Shown here: positions 34,139 through 43,760 of the stretch, one piece after another | Layout: each line of letters begins with the position of its first letter | Numbering within the stretch: the stretch's first letter is position 1 | Source of the DNA: Chitinophaga sp. H8 | GTDB taxonomy: Bacteria > Bacteroidota > Bacteroidia > Chitinophagales > Chitinophagaceae | DNA length: 64,000 nt | NCBI RefSeq assembly: GCF_040567655.1 | Contig: NZ_JBEXAC010000001.1 | Span: 1 to 64,000, forward strand | Direction of reading: 5' to 3' | Notes under the pieces: generated by a model | What the model saw: only the letters and a program-made list of their open reading frames with translations | What the model was told of the DNA's origin: nothing | Database searches by the model: none | Program-made: the position numbers and the translations under genes

Positions 34139-35671
34139 ATGATTTACAAAAATATAATTGTTGCGATAGCAGCCACAGCATTGCTGAGCTGCAATAAATT
34201 CCTGGAACTGGAACCCACCGACCGTTTTACACAGGACACCTATTGGACTACTGCCGATCAGGGGCTGGCAGCATTGAATGCTACCTATGCAGTACTGGTA
34301 AACGGAGGCTCCTTATATTCTGCCAGAAATAGCGTATACCTCGATGCATTAACGCCTAATACTTATCAGTACAATGCTGATGAGAACATTATCTCCCGCG
34401 GACTGCACAATGCGTTAACAGACAAGTTCAATACCACCTGGAATACAAGTTATCAGGGAATTGGCCGCGCCAATAATTTTCTGGCCAATATTGATAAAGT
34501 GAATATGACCGCATCGCTGAAGGAAAGGTATAAAGCGGAGGCAAAATTTTTACGGGCACTCTATTATTTCCCGCTCTGGAATTTATATGGCGGCGCACCC
34601 CTTATTACCGAGGCTACCAATTTCAAAACACAGGCTACGCTGCCGAGGAATACAGCCAATGAATTGCTGACACAGATTTTAAAAGATCTGGATGAGGCAG
34701 CAGCGAATGATGTATTACCACTGGCATATACCGGTGCAGATAAAGGCCGGGTTACCAGAGGGGCCGTGCTGGCACTAAAAGCAAGGGTGTTGTTATATGC
34801 AGGCCGTTGGGAAGAAGCTGCTACTGCTGCTAAAAAAGTGATTGACCTGAAATCCTACGCATTGTTTCCGGATTACAGGGCACTGTTTTATCTGGAGAAT
34901 GAAGGGAATCAGGAAGTGATCTTTGATGTGCAGTACAAGTTCCCTGAGTTTACCCATTCCCTGGATGTAAGCCTGGACCAGCAATTGGGATCTGCCCCGT
35001 TGCCTGGACTGGTAAATGATTATTATGCAACAGATGGTAAGCCTATCAGCGAATCAACAAAATATGACCCGCTGAAACCTTATGAAAACCGCGACCCCCG
35101 GCTGTCTGCCACGGTAATTATTCCGGGTACTGTTTTTAAAGGAGCCATTGTTACAGATATCCAGTATCCCAGCACCGGCTATGGTCATAAAAAATATACT
35201 ATTTTCAAGGACAATGAAAAACCCACCATTGTACCTACGAGTAATACTTCGGAATTGAATTATATAGTGCTGCGTTATGCAGATGTATTGCTGATGTATG
35301 CAGAGGCCCAGAACGAAGCTTTTGGTCCTGCTTCCGGTGGTGATAAGGGATTAACGCCGGTAGAGGCGATCAACCTGGTGAGGGCAAGGGCTAAGATAGC
35401 AGATGTTCCGGAAGGGTTATCCCAGGAGCAATTGCGTAAAGAGATCCGCCACGAGCGCAGGGTAGAACTGGCTGGCGAAGGCTTGTATTACTTCGATATC
35501 AGGAGATGGAAAACAGCAGAGCAGGTACTGAATACAGATGTGTATAATATAAAGGGAGAGCGGATAGACAGCAGGGCATTTAATGCCGGCCGCGATTATC
35601 TCTGGCCTGTTCCGTCGGTAGCAATACAGGAAAATCCTGCCTTAGCACAGAATCTTAATTACGGAAAATAA
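34139..35671 (+). CDS. SusD/RagB-family outer-membrane lipoprotein (sulfatase locus)
   Basis: 510 residues. The signal peptide ends in lipobox LLSC (cysteine at about 18). SusD features: FLELEPTDRFTQDTYWTTADQ at the N terminus, KAEAKFLRALYYFPLWNLYGG, LRYADVLLMYAEAQNEA, and EIRHERRVELAGEGLYYFDIRRW. The C terminus (YLWPVPSVAIQENPALAQN) is the intact family ending. It pairs with the SusC encoded 13 bp upstream to bind and import a glycan, and is followed 10 bp later by a sulfatase gene. Confidence 0.95.
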   Translation: MIYKNIIVAIAATALLSCNKFLELEPTDRFTQDTYWTTADQGLAALNATYAVLVNGGSLYSARNSVYLDALTPNTYQYNADENIISRGLHNALTDKFNTTWNTSYQGIGRANNFLANIDKVNMTASLKERYKAEAKFLRALYYFPLWNLYGGAPLITEATNFKTQATLPRNTANELLTQILKDLDEAAANDVLPLAYTGADKGRVTRGAVLALKARVLLYAGRWEEAATAAKKVIDLKSYALFPDYRALFYLENEGNQEVIFDVQYKFPEFTHSLDVSLDQQLGSAPLPGLVNDYYATDGKPISESTKYDPLKPYENRDPRLSATVIIPGTVFKGAIVTDIQYPSTGYGHKKYTIFKDNEKPTIVPTSNTSELNYIVLRYADVLLMYAEAQNEAFGPASGGDKGLTPVEAINLVRARAKIADVPEGLSQEQLRKEIRHERRVELAGEGLYYFDIRRWKTAEQVLNTDVYNIKGERIDSRAFNAGRDYLWPVPSVAIQENPALAQNLNYGK

Positions 35672-35681
35672 ATAATTCAGC

Positions 35682-37106
35682 ATGATGCAGTATAAAAAAC
35701 TAATTGCTTTAATCGGTTTTACCGGAATGTTAGGCGGAACACTTGTTGCCCAGCAAAAGGTAAAGCGGCCTAATATCATTTTTATCCTCGCGGATGATCT
35801 CGGCTATGGCAACCTGAGGAGCTATAATAAGAGCTCCCCTATACCCACACCTCATATAGACCGGCTGGCGGCTGAAGGTACCCGCTTTACCCGTTTCTAT
35901 TCCGGCAATACCGTATGTGCACCCTCCCGTGGCGCCCTGATGACAGGGTTCCATATGGGACATGCATATATACGGGGCAACAGCAAAGCTAAAGATGGCA
36001 AAGGTGCTTTGCGGGCACAGGATACCACACTGGCCCAGCGCCTGCAACAACAGGGTTATGTAACCGGTATGTTTGGAAAATGGGGACTTGGTGATGCAGA
36101 AACCCAGGGCGCTCCGCATTTGAAAGGCTTTAATGAATTCTTTGGTTATCTCGATCAGTCGCATGCACATGACTATTACACAGATCATTTGTTTGAAATC
36201 AGGGATCACCAAACCGTGGAGGTAAAAGTAGATACTGCAGCTTATACAGAAGACCTGATCATCGACAAGGCATTAGCATTTCTGCGAAAACATCAGGCAG
36301 CCCCTTTTTTCCTCTATCTGCCATTGACCCTTCCACATGCCGAGCTGAAAGTACCTCAGGCATTATTACAGCAGTTCCAGGATGCGGCTGGCCGGAGCAA
36401 GCTGCCGCCTGAAACACCTTTTGAGAAAAAAGGTAATTACGACAGCCAGGACCAGCCACACGCAGCATTTGCTGCGATGGTATCAAAACTGGACCAGGAT
36501 GTAGGACGTGTGATTGACCTGGTGCAGTCACTGGGACTGGATAATGATACTTACATATTTTTTACCAGCGATAACGGACCTCATAAAGAGGGCGGCGCAG
36601 ATCCGGTATTTTTCCAGAGCAGCGGCCCTTTAAGAGGAGTAAAGCGGGACTTGTATGAAGGCGGTATCAGAGTGCCCTTGCTGGTCCGGGCACCGGGAAA
36701 AGTGCCTGCCGGAAAGGTCAATCATCAGGCATGGGCTTTCTGGGATATTCTTCCAACAGTAAGTGAGCTGACCACCACGCCTGTTCCTGCCGGTATTGAT
36801 GGCATCGCGCATACAGCAGTGCTTGCAGGAAAACCGCAATTGCAGCAGCATGAATATTTCTACTGGCAATTCAGGGAAGGTATCCTGAAAGAAGCGGTGA
36901 TCCGGGGAGACTGGAAACTGATCCGGTTCAAGGATGTGGGCGTAAAAGAAGTGTTGGAGTTATATAACCTGAAGACAGACATTGCTGAAAAAAACAACCT
37001 CGCGCTGCAGTATCCGGCGGAAGTAAAAAGACTTAAAACTATCCTGTTACATGCAAAATCACCGGCAGAAAATAAAACGTTTGACTGGTCGGATGCAGAA
37101 CAATAA
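35682..37106 (+). CDS. Exported type I sulfatase
   Basis: 474 residues with a signal peptide (about 1-24). It hydrolyses a sulfate ester using a formylglycine made from the cysteine in CAPSRGALMTG (about residue 80). Metal ligands are in ILADDLGYGN near the N terminus and FFTSDNGPHKEGG near residue 290. GMFGKWGLGD provides the conserved Lys. GPLRGVKRDLYEGGIRVP is typical of carbohydrate sulfatases. It needs a formylglycine-generating enzyme that is not in the window. It sits in the SusCD operon, so a sulfated sugar is the likely substrate; the position of the sulfate cannot be told. Confidence 0.94.
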   Translation: MMQYKKLIALIGFTGMLGGTLVAQQKVKRPNIIFILADDLGYGNLRSYNKSSPIPTPHIDRLAAEGTRFTRFYSGNTVCAPSRGALMTGFHMGHAYIRGNSKAKDGKGALRAQDTTLAQRLQQQGYVTGMFGKWGLGDAETQGAPHLKGFNEFFGYLDQSHAHDYYTDHLFEIRDHQTVEVKVDTAAYTEDLIIDKALAFLRKHQAAPFFLYLPLTLPHAELKVPQALLQQFQDAAGRSKLPPETPFEKKGNYDSQDQPHAAFAAMVSKLDQDVGRVIDLVQSLGLDNDTYIFFTSDNGPHKEGGADPVFFQSSGPLRGVKRDLYEGGIRVPLLVRAPGKVPAGKVNHQAWAFWDILPTVSELTTTPVPAGIDGIAHTAVLAGKPQLQQHEYFYWQFREGILKEAVIRGDWKLIRFKDVGVKEVLELYNLKTDIAEKNNLALQYPAEVKRLKTILLHAKSPAENKTFDWSDAEQ

Positions 37107-37117
37107 AACTTACTGCT

Positions 37118-38749
37118 ATGTATGTTCATAAATGCACGGTTTACCTGTGCTCATTATTTACCCTGCTCATTTTTCAATTGCAGGTGTATGCCCAGACTAC
37201 CAAAGACAAACCCAATTTTGTGATCATCCTGGCAGATGATATGGGGTATTCTGATATAGGCGCTTTTGGTTCGGAGATACAGACACCTCATCTGGACCAG
37301 CTGGCTGCCCAGGGATTGCGGATGTCGCAATTCTACAATGCTTCCCGTTGTTGTCCCACACGTGCATCATTGCTCTCGGGACATTATCCGCATAATGCCG
37401 GTGTAGGGAGCATGAATAAAAACCTGGGTAAGCCAGCTTATCAGGGGTATATTAACAAGCAGAGCATCACGATTGCCGAAGGATTAAAATCTGCAGGTTA
37501 TTTTACGATGTTGTCCGGAAAGTGGCATGTAGGTAATGAACCGGATCAGTGGCCGCTATCCAGGGGATTTGACCGCTTCTTTGGATTAATCGGGGGAACC
37601 AGTAATTACTTTTACCCACATCCGTTTAAGTTAGGCCCGGAAGATTATTTTGTGCTGAATGACAAAAAGCTGGATGATTATCTGACAGCAGTAAAACCCA
37701 AAGATTACTACCTTACCGATGAGTTTGGGGATTATGCGCTGAAGTTTCTGGAAGAAGCTAAAACGCAGCAAAAACCATTTTATCTGCACCTGACCTTTAA
37801 TGCCCCGCATTTTCCTATTCAGGCCAGGACCGAAGATATTGCCAGGTATCTCGGAAAATATAATAAAGGCTGGGACAGCCTGCGGTATGACCGTTATAAC
37901 CGGTTGCTGGCAATGGGGATCATCAAAAAGGAATGGCAGTTATCTCCCCGCGATACACTGATCCCTGCATGGTACCAGATGCGGCCTACTGAAAAGGAAG
38001 CCTGGGAATTAAAGATGGCCGTATATGCAGCAATGATTGACCGGCTGGATTATAATGTAGGCAGGGTATTGAATAAGCTGAAGGAAATGGGGGCGGAAGA
38101 AAACACCGTAGTGATCTTTCTTTCTGATAATGGAGCCAGTCATGAGTACCCGTTTCCCAATCGTAAACAGGCAGATTCATTACTTAGTTTAAAAATAAAA
38201 GCATTGCCTGCCAGCGATCCGCAGTCTTTTGCCAGTTATGAATACAACTGGGCCAATCTCAGTAACACACCTTTCCGTGCATTCAAGCATTGGGAGCATG
38301 AAGGAGGAATCAGTACACCTTTTATTGTAAGGTATCCGAAGTTGATAAAAGCCGGATCACTTAATCACCAGCCAGCGCATATTGTTGATATACAGGCAAC
38401 GGTTTTTGAGTTGGCAGGTGTAAAATATCCATCCCAATATCAGGGAAACAATTTAACACCACCGGATGGGGTATCGCTGGTAGATGTTTTTAAGGGCAAA
38501 CCCTGGAAAGGGCATGATGTACTTTATTGGGAACATCAGGGCAATAAGGCCGTGCGAAAAGGAGCGTGGAAAATCGTTTCCAGTTATCCGGAAAATAAAT
38601 GGCGGTTGTTCAATATGAATACGGACCGGACAGAGTTGCATGATCTGGCAGAAAAACAGCCCGGTAAACTGCAGGAGTTGATTGCATTATTTGATAATTG
38701 GGCAGTAAAGTCAGGAGTAGAAAAATGGCCGGATATTAACAGGCATTGA
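37118..38749 (+). CDS. Exported type I sulfatase (second)
   Basis: 543 residues, signal peptide about 1-25. The formylglycine site is CCPTRASLLSG at about residue 78, preceded by ILADDMGYSDIGAFG. LSGKWHVGN holds the conserved Lys and His, and IFLSDNGASHEYPF the second metal pair. It is longer than its neighbour, with an insertion around residues 250-300, and belongs to a different subgroup (arylsulfatase A-like look), so the two probably remove sulfates from different positions. It ends the plus-strand operon and faces a convergent sigma-factor gene only 26 bp away, with no terminator seen between them. Confidence 0.94.
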   Translation: MYVHKCTVYLCSLFTLLIFQLQVYAQTTKDKPNFVIILADDMGYSDIGAFGSEIQTPHLDQLAAQGLRMSQFYNASRCCPTRASLLSGHYPHNAGVGSMNKNLGKPAYQGYINKQSITIAEGLKSAGYFTMLSGKWHVGNEPDQWPLSRGFDRFFGLIGGTSNYFYPHPFKLGPEDYFVLNDKKLDDYLTAVKPKDYYLTDEFGDYALKFLEEAKTQQKPFYLHLTFNAPHFPIQARTEDIARYLGKYNKGWDSLRYDRYNRLLAMGIIKKEWQLSPRDTLIPAWYQMRPTEKEAWELKMAVYAAMIDRLDYNVGRVLNKLKEMGAEENTVVIFLSDNGASHEYPFPNRKQADSLLSLKIKALPASDPQSFASYEYNWANLSNTPFRAFKHWEHEGGISTPFIVRYPKLIKAGSLNHQPAHIVDIQATVFELAGVKYPSQYQGNNLTPPDGVSLVDVFKGKPWKGHDVLYWEHQGNKAVRKGAWKIVSSYPENKWRLFNMNTDRTELHDLAEKQPGKLQELIALFDNWAVKSGVEKWPDINRH

Positions 38750-38775
38750 TAGGATAACGGGCTGGCGAAAGGGTA

Positions 38776-39339
38776 TTATTTAATCAACATAAACACCACG
38801 GCGAGTGTGAGGTATTCTCTTTTTTGCCGCATCACCTGCATTACCCGGGCTACATAGCCTTCGGCGGTACGGACAGATACGCCGAGTTCTACGGCTACTT
38901 CTTCCAGCGGACGGTCCAGCAGTTTATGCTGCAGGAAAACAATGCGGTGTTTTTCCGGAAGTTCACCAGCCAGCTTGCTCAGCATTTCCAGCAGGAATTT
39001 ATTATCTATATCAAATGCAGGCGCTTGTTGAGGAGTGGTGGAGTGCAGGGTAGTAGTTTGTTCCTTTTTGCGTTGCAGATTGGCCATATGCCGGTATACG
39101 GCATATCTTACCATAGCTGCCAGATAAAAGGGCAATGATATGATGGTAAGATCCGCTCTTTTATGCCACAGGTTCAGGAATACCTGCTGTACAATTTCTT
39201 CCGCGTCCTGCGCTGACTGCAGACGCTTGTGGGCCATAAAATAGAGTCGCTCCCAATACTTGTTGTAGATGTCGGCAAAAGCAGTTTCATCTCCATCTTT
39301 CAACAATGCTAGTAGTGATATATCACTGGATTCTTCCAT
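38776..39339 (-). CDS. ECF-type RNA polymerase sigma factor
   Basis: 187 residues. Region 2 is ETAFADIYNKYWERLYFMAHKRL with DAEEIVQQVFLNLW; region 4 is LPEKHRIVFLQHKLLDRPLEEVA followed by GVSVRTAEGYVARVMQVM. This is the Bacteroidota sigma-70 family that normally stands directly before a fecR gene. Here no fecR follows; the same-strand fecR nearest by is at 29347-30504, across the plus-strand sulfatase cassette. The C terminus is hydrophobic (LTLAVVFMLIK). Confidence 0.92.
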   Translation of the reverse strand: MEESSDISLLALLKDGDETAFADIYNKYWERLYFMAHKRLQSAQDAEEIVQQVFLNLWHKRADLTIISLPFYLAAMVRYAVYRHMANLQRKKEQTTTLHSTTPQQAPAFDIDNKFLLEMLSKLAGELPEKHRIVFLQHKLLDRPLEEVAVELGVSVRTAEGYVARVMQVMRQKREYLTLAVVFMLIK

Positions 39340-39462
39340 AATTCAGACAGTGTTGATACTGCAACGGTATAAAATTACACAAAAGTGCCTGATTCATTAC
39401 TATATGCACTGTAATACTTACGCAGATACCTGTACATAGTTATCGCATCGGCGGAGGTACAT

Positions 39463-39500
39463 AAAAAAAGCTGCCCGGATTTCTGCGGGCAGCTTTTTTT
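39463..39500 (-). terminator. Intrinsic terminator of the glycan-salvage run
   Basis: AAAAAAAGCTGCCCG (39463-39477) pairs with CGGGCAGCTTTTTTT (39486-39500). The minus-strand transcript of the GH20 gene, ending at 39519, reaches it directly; the structure also works on the other strand. Confidence 0.92.
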
Positions 39501-39518
39501 ATGTGCTTCAATAATAGA

Positions 39519-41813
39519 TTAGTCTACAATGATTTCGTCTACAAACAACCATGCAGGACTGCCTGCACCGGGAGCGCCGGCCGGAATTTTACCATTGTTT
39601 TCAGCCACTACTTTTACATAACGGCCTCTCACGTTGTCCAGTTTTCCACGCACCTGGTTAATCCCATTTTTATCAAAAGTATTTTGTTTATATACTTCCT
39701 TAAATGTTTTGCCATCATCGGATACGAAGAAGGTAACCTGCCTGGGAGGGTAGATCCAGTCTCCTTTAGCGCTCAGGGTATTCAGGCCCAGCAGGTGAAT
39801 ATCCTGTATGCTGTCCAGCGCAATGGTAGCCGTCATATTACCACCATTATATCCCAACCATTGGTTGTCACTGAATTTCTCCGCTCCTTCAATACCATTT
39901 ACCAGGGCTTCGCTGCCAGGGTTGTAGTTTTGGCTGGGAGGGGTGGCCAGGGTTACTTTTTTGCCCAGTGCATGGTGAAATAAAAACGTTTGTACGTACT
40001 CGTTGCCAAACCGTTTATCCTCCTGATATACTGCTGCACGGATATCACCTGTTTGCTGTACAGGGATCGGTGTCATGTAGGGCGTGGATTTGGGGGTAGG
40101 GGCACTGCCATCTGTTGTATATACTATTTTCCCGCCATCCAGTTTGGTATCCAGCTTCAGCAGTACACCACTGCTGCTGTCTGTGATTATTTCTCCTCTT
40201 ACTTCAAATACATGTTTGGCGTAATTCACGTTTTTCATATCCAGGCGGTGTACATGTACTTTCAGCCTTTCGAGGAAATTGTCGTAGTCCCTTTTATCTT
40301 TCGGACTCCACACTACTTCTGCCAGTGCTACTGCCCTTGGGTATACCATGTATTCTGCATAGTCGGCATTATCTATATATTCTGTCCACAGATTACCTTG
40401 CGCTCCTTTGATATATTGTGCTTCTTCTTTCGTTAATTCTTCCGGTACAGGTTCATAACTATATATTTTACTTACAGGTACAAAACCTCCGATAGCCAGT
40501 GGTTCATTTTTACCCTGCGACTGATAATAATCCAGATAACAATAGCTACTTGGTGTCATGATCACATCATGTTTTTGTTTGGCTGCTGCAATGCCACCTT
40601 CTATACCACGCCAGCTCATTACCGTAGCGTTGGGTGCCAGTCCGCCTTCCAGTATTTCATCCCATCCAATGATCTGCCTGCCTTTTCCGTTCAGGTATTT
40701 TTCCATACGCTGTACAAAATAGCTTTGCAGTGCATGTTCATCTTTCAGCCCCAGGGTTTTGATCCGCTGCTGGCATTTAGGACATTTTTCCCAACGTACT
40801 TTAGGCGATTCATCGCCACCTATGTGAATATACTTGCTGGGGAATAATTCTATCACTTCATCCAGCACGTCCTGCAGAAAGAGGAACACGCTGTCATTAC
40901 CAGCGCAATACACATCATCCAGTACGCCCCATTGAGTACCTACTTCATAAGGTCCGCCGGTGCAGCCCAGGTAGGGGTAGGCGGCCAGTGCTGCCAGGGA
41001 ATGCCCCGGCATTTCTATTTCAGGTACTACCGTTACAAAACGAGCAGCCGCATACTTTACCACGTCTTTTATTTCTTCCTGAGTGTAATAGCCGCCATAA
41101 GGGTTGCCATCATATTTTTTATCACTGTAAGGGCCTACCATTGATTCTTTACGGCGGGAAGCAATTTCCTGCAGGCGCGGATATTTTTTTATTTCAATAC
41201 GCCAGCCCTGGTCCTCCGTCAGGTGCCAGTGGAACGTATTCATCTTGTGCATGGCTAGCAGGTCGATGTACTTTTTGATAAAGTCTACCGGGAAAAAATG
41301 ACGGCCCACATCCAGGTGTAATCCCCGGTAGGAAAAGCGCGGATAGTCTTCTATGCTTACCGCAGGGATATATAAGGCAGTGGCCTTTTGTACCGGCAGT
41401 AACTGGATCAGTGTCTGGATCCCATAGAAGGTACCGCTGCTGTCATTGCCCTTGATAGCGATATGGTTATTATCTACCTGGAGGGTATAACCCTCTTTAT
41501 GTGTCTGGTCTGCTGTGGTTTGTAATACGATGGCGTTTTTATCGCCGCTGTCTTTTATTTCCAGTTCATAGCCGGTAAGTTCTTTGAGCCAGGCGTTGAA
41601 GAGCGCTGCCGTTTGTTTATCAGCAGGTGTGGTGGCTACTAAAACCGTTTGCTTATCCAGCAGAAAAGAGTCTGCGTTTTCTTTCACACTCACAGGCATG
41701 GGAATAATACTCACTTTGCCCTTGGGCGCGTTGGCATGCTGGTTGGTGCTGCAGCCCCACAAGCCGAGGCCTGTAAGCAGCAAACAACAACGAAGAATAG
41801 TTGTCCGGGTCAT
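39519..41813 (-). CDS. Beta-N-acetylhexosaminidase, GH20 lipoprotein
   Basis: About 764 residues from the ATG at 41813 (seven residues upstream are possible but unneeded). The signal peptide ends in LWGC, a lipobox. The GH20b N-terminal domain (about 40-150) precedes the catalytic barrel, with YRGLHLDVGRHFF, HWHLTEDQGWRIEI and the catalytic Asp-Glu pair in HIGGDESP (about residue 328). The enzyme releases terminal beta-GlcNAc or GalNAc by substrate-assisted catalysis. A chitobiase C-terminal-like strand domain (TTDGSAPTPKSTPYM) and a discoidin-like tail (about 620-764) may bind sugar. It is the last gene of the minus-strand run. Confidence 0.95.
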   Translation of the reverse strand: MTRTTILRCCLLLTGLGLWGCSTNQHANAPKGKVSIIPMPVSVKENADSFLLDKQTVLVATTPADKQTAALFNAWLKELTGYELEIKDSGDKNAIVLQTTADQTHKEGYTLQVDNNHIAIKGNDSSGTFYGIQTLIQLLPVQKATALYIPAVSIEDYPRFSYRGLHLDVGRHFFPVDFIKKYIDLLAMHKMNTFHWHLTEDQGWRIEIKKYPRLQEIASRRKESMVGPYSDKKYDGNPYGGYYTQEEIKDVVKYAAARFVTVVPEIEMPGHSLAALAAYPYLGCTGGPYEVGTQWGVLDDVYCAGNDSVFLFLQDVLDEVIELFPSKYIHIGGDESPKVRWEKCPKCQQRIKTLGLKDEHALQSYFVQRMEKYLNGKGRQIIGWDEILEGGLAPNATVMSWRGIEGGIAAAKQKHDVIMTPSSYCYLDYYQSQGKNEPLAIGGFVPVSKIYSYEPVPEELTKEEAQYIKGAQGNLWTEYIDNADYAEYMVYPRAVALAEVVWSPKDKRDYDNFLERLKVHVHRLDMKNVNYAKHVFEVRGEIITDSSSGVLLKLDTKLDGGKIVYTTDGSAPTPKSTPYMTPIPVQQTGDIRAAVYQEDKRFGNEYVQTFLFHHALGKKVTLATPPSQNYNPGSEALVNGIEGAEKFSDNQWLGYNGGNMTATIALDSIQDIHLLGLNTLSAKGDWIYPPRQVTFFVSDDGKTFKEVYKQNTFDKNGINQVRGKLDNVRGRYVKVVAENNGKIPAGAPGAGSPAWLFVDEIIVD

Positions 41814-41852
41814 GATTGATTTTTTATAACACATGTAAAGGTAGCAATTAGC

Positions 41853-41887
41853 GAAAAATCCCGGCTACCTGAAAGGGGGCCGGGATC
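41853..41887 (-). terminator. Terminator after the EEP hydrolase gene
   Basis: On the minus strand GATCCCGGC and GCCGGGAT form a stem followed by TTTTT (plus-strand 41853-41887). It separates the EEP gene ending at 41935 from the GH20 gene starting at 41813, which probably has its own promoter. Confidence 0.75.
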
Positions 41888-41934
41888 TTAAAATGATCAT
41901 GCTGTACAGACCATCAGATATCTCTTATAAAAGA

Positions 41935-42714
41935 TCAGTTTTGTATCAGTTTAAGTTCCAGTTCCGATAATACCGGCCGGTGGTCGGAAGCCACTGTTTC
42001 CTGTATGATACGGGTGCTGGTAATGACCCACTGGTGCTTGGGCGCCAGCATGATATAATCCAGTTTTAAGGTAGGCTTATCAGCAGGCCAGGTAGGCCCC
42101 AGTGGATGGGTGGCATCTGTAAATAATTCTGTCAGCGTTGTAATTTCTTTTGTAGCAGGTATTGCATTAAAATCGCCCGCCAGTATAGTAGGCATTTTAG
42201 TGTTTTTAAAATAGGTAGCTATCATGCCGGCTTGGGTAATACGGTCGGCAGGATTATCTTCCGCATCCAGGTGGGCACATGCAAACTGCAGGAGGCTGTC
42301 GCCCGGCAGTTTTACCGTTACCAGGCCCATGGCACGGGGTTCAATACCTTTACTCACCGGCAGGGCAATTGTTTTTTGTGAAGCGATAGGCAGGCGGGAA
42401 AGTATACCTACCCCATAACCACCACCATCATAATCCATTGCTTTACCAAAATAAGTATACATGCCCGTTAGGGAAGCCAGTTCTTTCAACTGGTTTTGCT
42501 GATTGGTACGTTTGGTAACGCTATCTACTTCCTGCAGGGCCACGAGGTCGGGATTGGTAGCCAGGATCACATTGGCAATTCCCTGAAGATCCAGCTCACC
42601 TTTCATGTTTTCACCGTGGTGAATGTTGTAGGTGAGTACCTTGAGTGTTTGCGCATGCAGTAGCATGGTGCTGCTGGCACAGGTTAAAACAACCATCAGT
42701 AAGATCCGCTTCAT
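41935..42714 (-). CDS. Exported endonuclease/exonuclease/phosphatase (EEP) family hydrolase
   Basis: 259 residues with a signal peptide (about 1-21, ending LHA). EEP-fold motifs appear in order: VLTYNIHHGENM, LVALQEVD (metal-binding Glu), AGDFNAIP and LDYIMLAP, ending in VASDHRPVLSELEL. All catalytic residues look intact. Exported EEP proteins can be nucleases, sphingomyelinases or phosphatases acting on phosphodiesters; the substrate here is open. Neighbours that act on glycoconjugates make a phosphorylated glycan or lipid as likely as DNA. It lies 69 bp after the phosphodiesterase gene. Confidence 0.9.
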   Translation of the reverse strand: MKRILLMVVLTCASSTMLLHAQTLKVLTYNIHHGENMKGELDLQGIANVILATNPDLVALQEVDSVTKRTNQQNQLKELASLTGMYTYFGKAMDYDGGGYGVGILSRLPIASQKTIALPVSKGIEPRAMGLVTVKLPGDSLLQFACAHLDAEDNPADRITQAGMIATYFKNTKMPTILAGDFNAIPATKEITTLTELFTDATHPLGPTWPADKPTLKLDYIMLAPKHQWVITSTRIIQETVASDHRPVLSELELKLIQN

Positions 42715-42783
42715 AATATTGATTTTAGTAACGATTCCTGTCTTTTATCCCCCGCATGCCTGCAATAACCCCGCCAGTTAAAA

Positions 42784-43668
42784 TTACCTGGTGAAAGCCG
42801 CATTCACAGGGCGTCCTATCCATACAGCCGGTGTTTTTAAACCAAATATCCTGGCAATGGTGGCCGCTGTATCATAGGTAACAATGCTTTCTTTTATCTC
42901 ATTGTTCGCTTTTACCCCTTTTCCTCTGATAATCCATGGAATTTGCATTTCCACCATGGTTTTTCCACCATGTCCTTTATTGATACCTCCATGGTCGGCA
43001 CTCAGCATAATAATACTATTATCCCACATACCAGCATCTTTAATGGACTGCAATATTTTTCCAAGCAGTACATCATTTTTTTGTACCTGGGTATAATACT
43101 CCGGAATATCATGCCCGATAGCATGGCCCACTCCATCCGGCTGGTCAAAATGAATGAACAGGAAGTCAGGTTTCTTTTCCTTGATATAGGCAACAGCCGC
43201 CTCGGTGGTAGCTTCATCTGTAGGGCAATGCTGGTCTTTGTTGACCGCAGCCTTTGGAAACAGGTAGCCAATACCTTCCCAGGAATAGATCACCCCTATT
43301 TCTGCATTGGGCTTTTTATCCCTTAATAAAGTATATACAGAAGGAAACATGCCGTATTTATCCAGCTCGCGGGATGGTAATTCAGGCGTTTTACTACCCC
43401 ATTCAGTAAATCCATGTAATTCCGGGCCTGCACCCATTACCATAGAAGCCCAGTTGACCGCGCTGGAAGAAGGAAGTACACTACGTGCCTGCAGGCTCCA
43501 GCTGCCGTCCTGCATCATTTGTTTCATATTAGGGATATCTGCTTTAGGAAAGCAATAAGCGCCCAGGCCGTCCATCCCTATCAATATCACATGTTTTACC
43601 CCTTTTACCTGCGCATTTACAAAGAAACCGCTTAATAAAAGTCCTGCTGCAATTACTAATTTTTTCAT
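42784..43668 (-). CDS. Exported alkaline-phosphatase-superfamily phosphodiesterase
   Basis: 294 residues, signal peptide about 1-19. It belongs to the type I phosphodiesterase/nucleotide pyrophosphatase group: first metal site LIGMDGLGAY, nucleophile region SSSAVNWASMVMG (Ser where many relatives have Thr), third site HFDQPDGVGHAIGH, and last site SADHGGINKGHGG. The reaction is cleavage of a phosphodiester or phosphomonoester on an exported substrate. It sits between cutC and the EEP gene on the same strand, which suggests both hydrolases act on phosphate-bearing parts of the same glycan; that is inference. Confidence 0.9.
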   Translation of the reverse strand: MKKLVIAAGLLLSGFFVNAQVKGVKHVILIGMDGLGAYCFPKADIPNMKQMMQDGSWSLQARSVLPSSSAVNWASMVMGAGPELHGFTEWGSKTPELPSRELDKYGMFPSVYTLLRDKKPNAEIGVIYSWEGIGYLFPKAAVNKDQHCPTDEATTEAAVAYIKEKKPDFLFIHFDQPDGVGHAIGHDIPEYYTQVQKNDVLLGKILQSIKDAGMWDNSIIMLSADHGGINKGHGGKTMVEMQIPWIIRGKGVKANNEIKESIVTYDTAATIARIFGLKTPAVWIGRPVNAAFTR

Positions 43669-43760
43669 TGTTGGATTTGTTTACGATTGTTCAGCATAAG
43701 TTTATCAATACTAAAAGTAGTTTACTTATATTGAAAATCGTAACCCTTCTTAAAAATAGG

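Noticed and set aside
31033..38749. Insertion-sequence ends or integrase marking the sulfatase cassette as mobile
   Set aside because: No transposase, terminal inverted repeats or matching direct repeats could be found at either edge, so mobility rests only on gene order.
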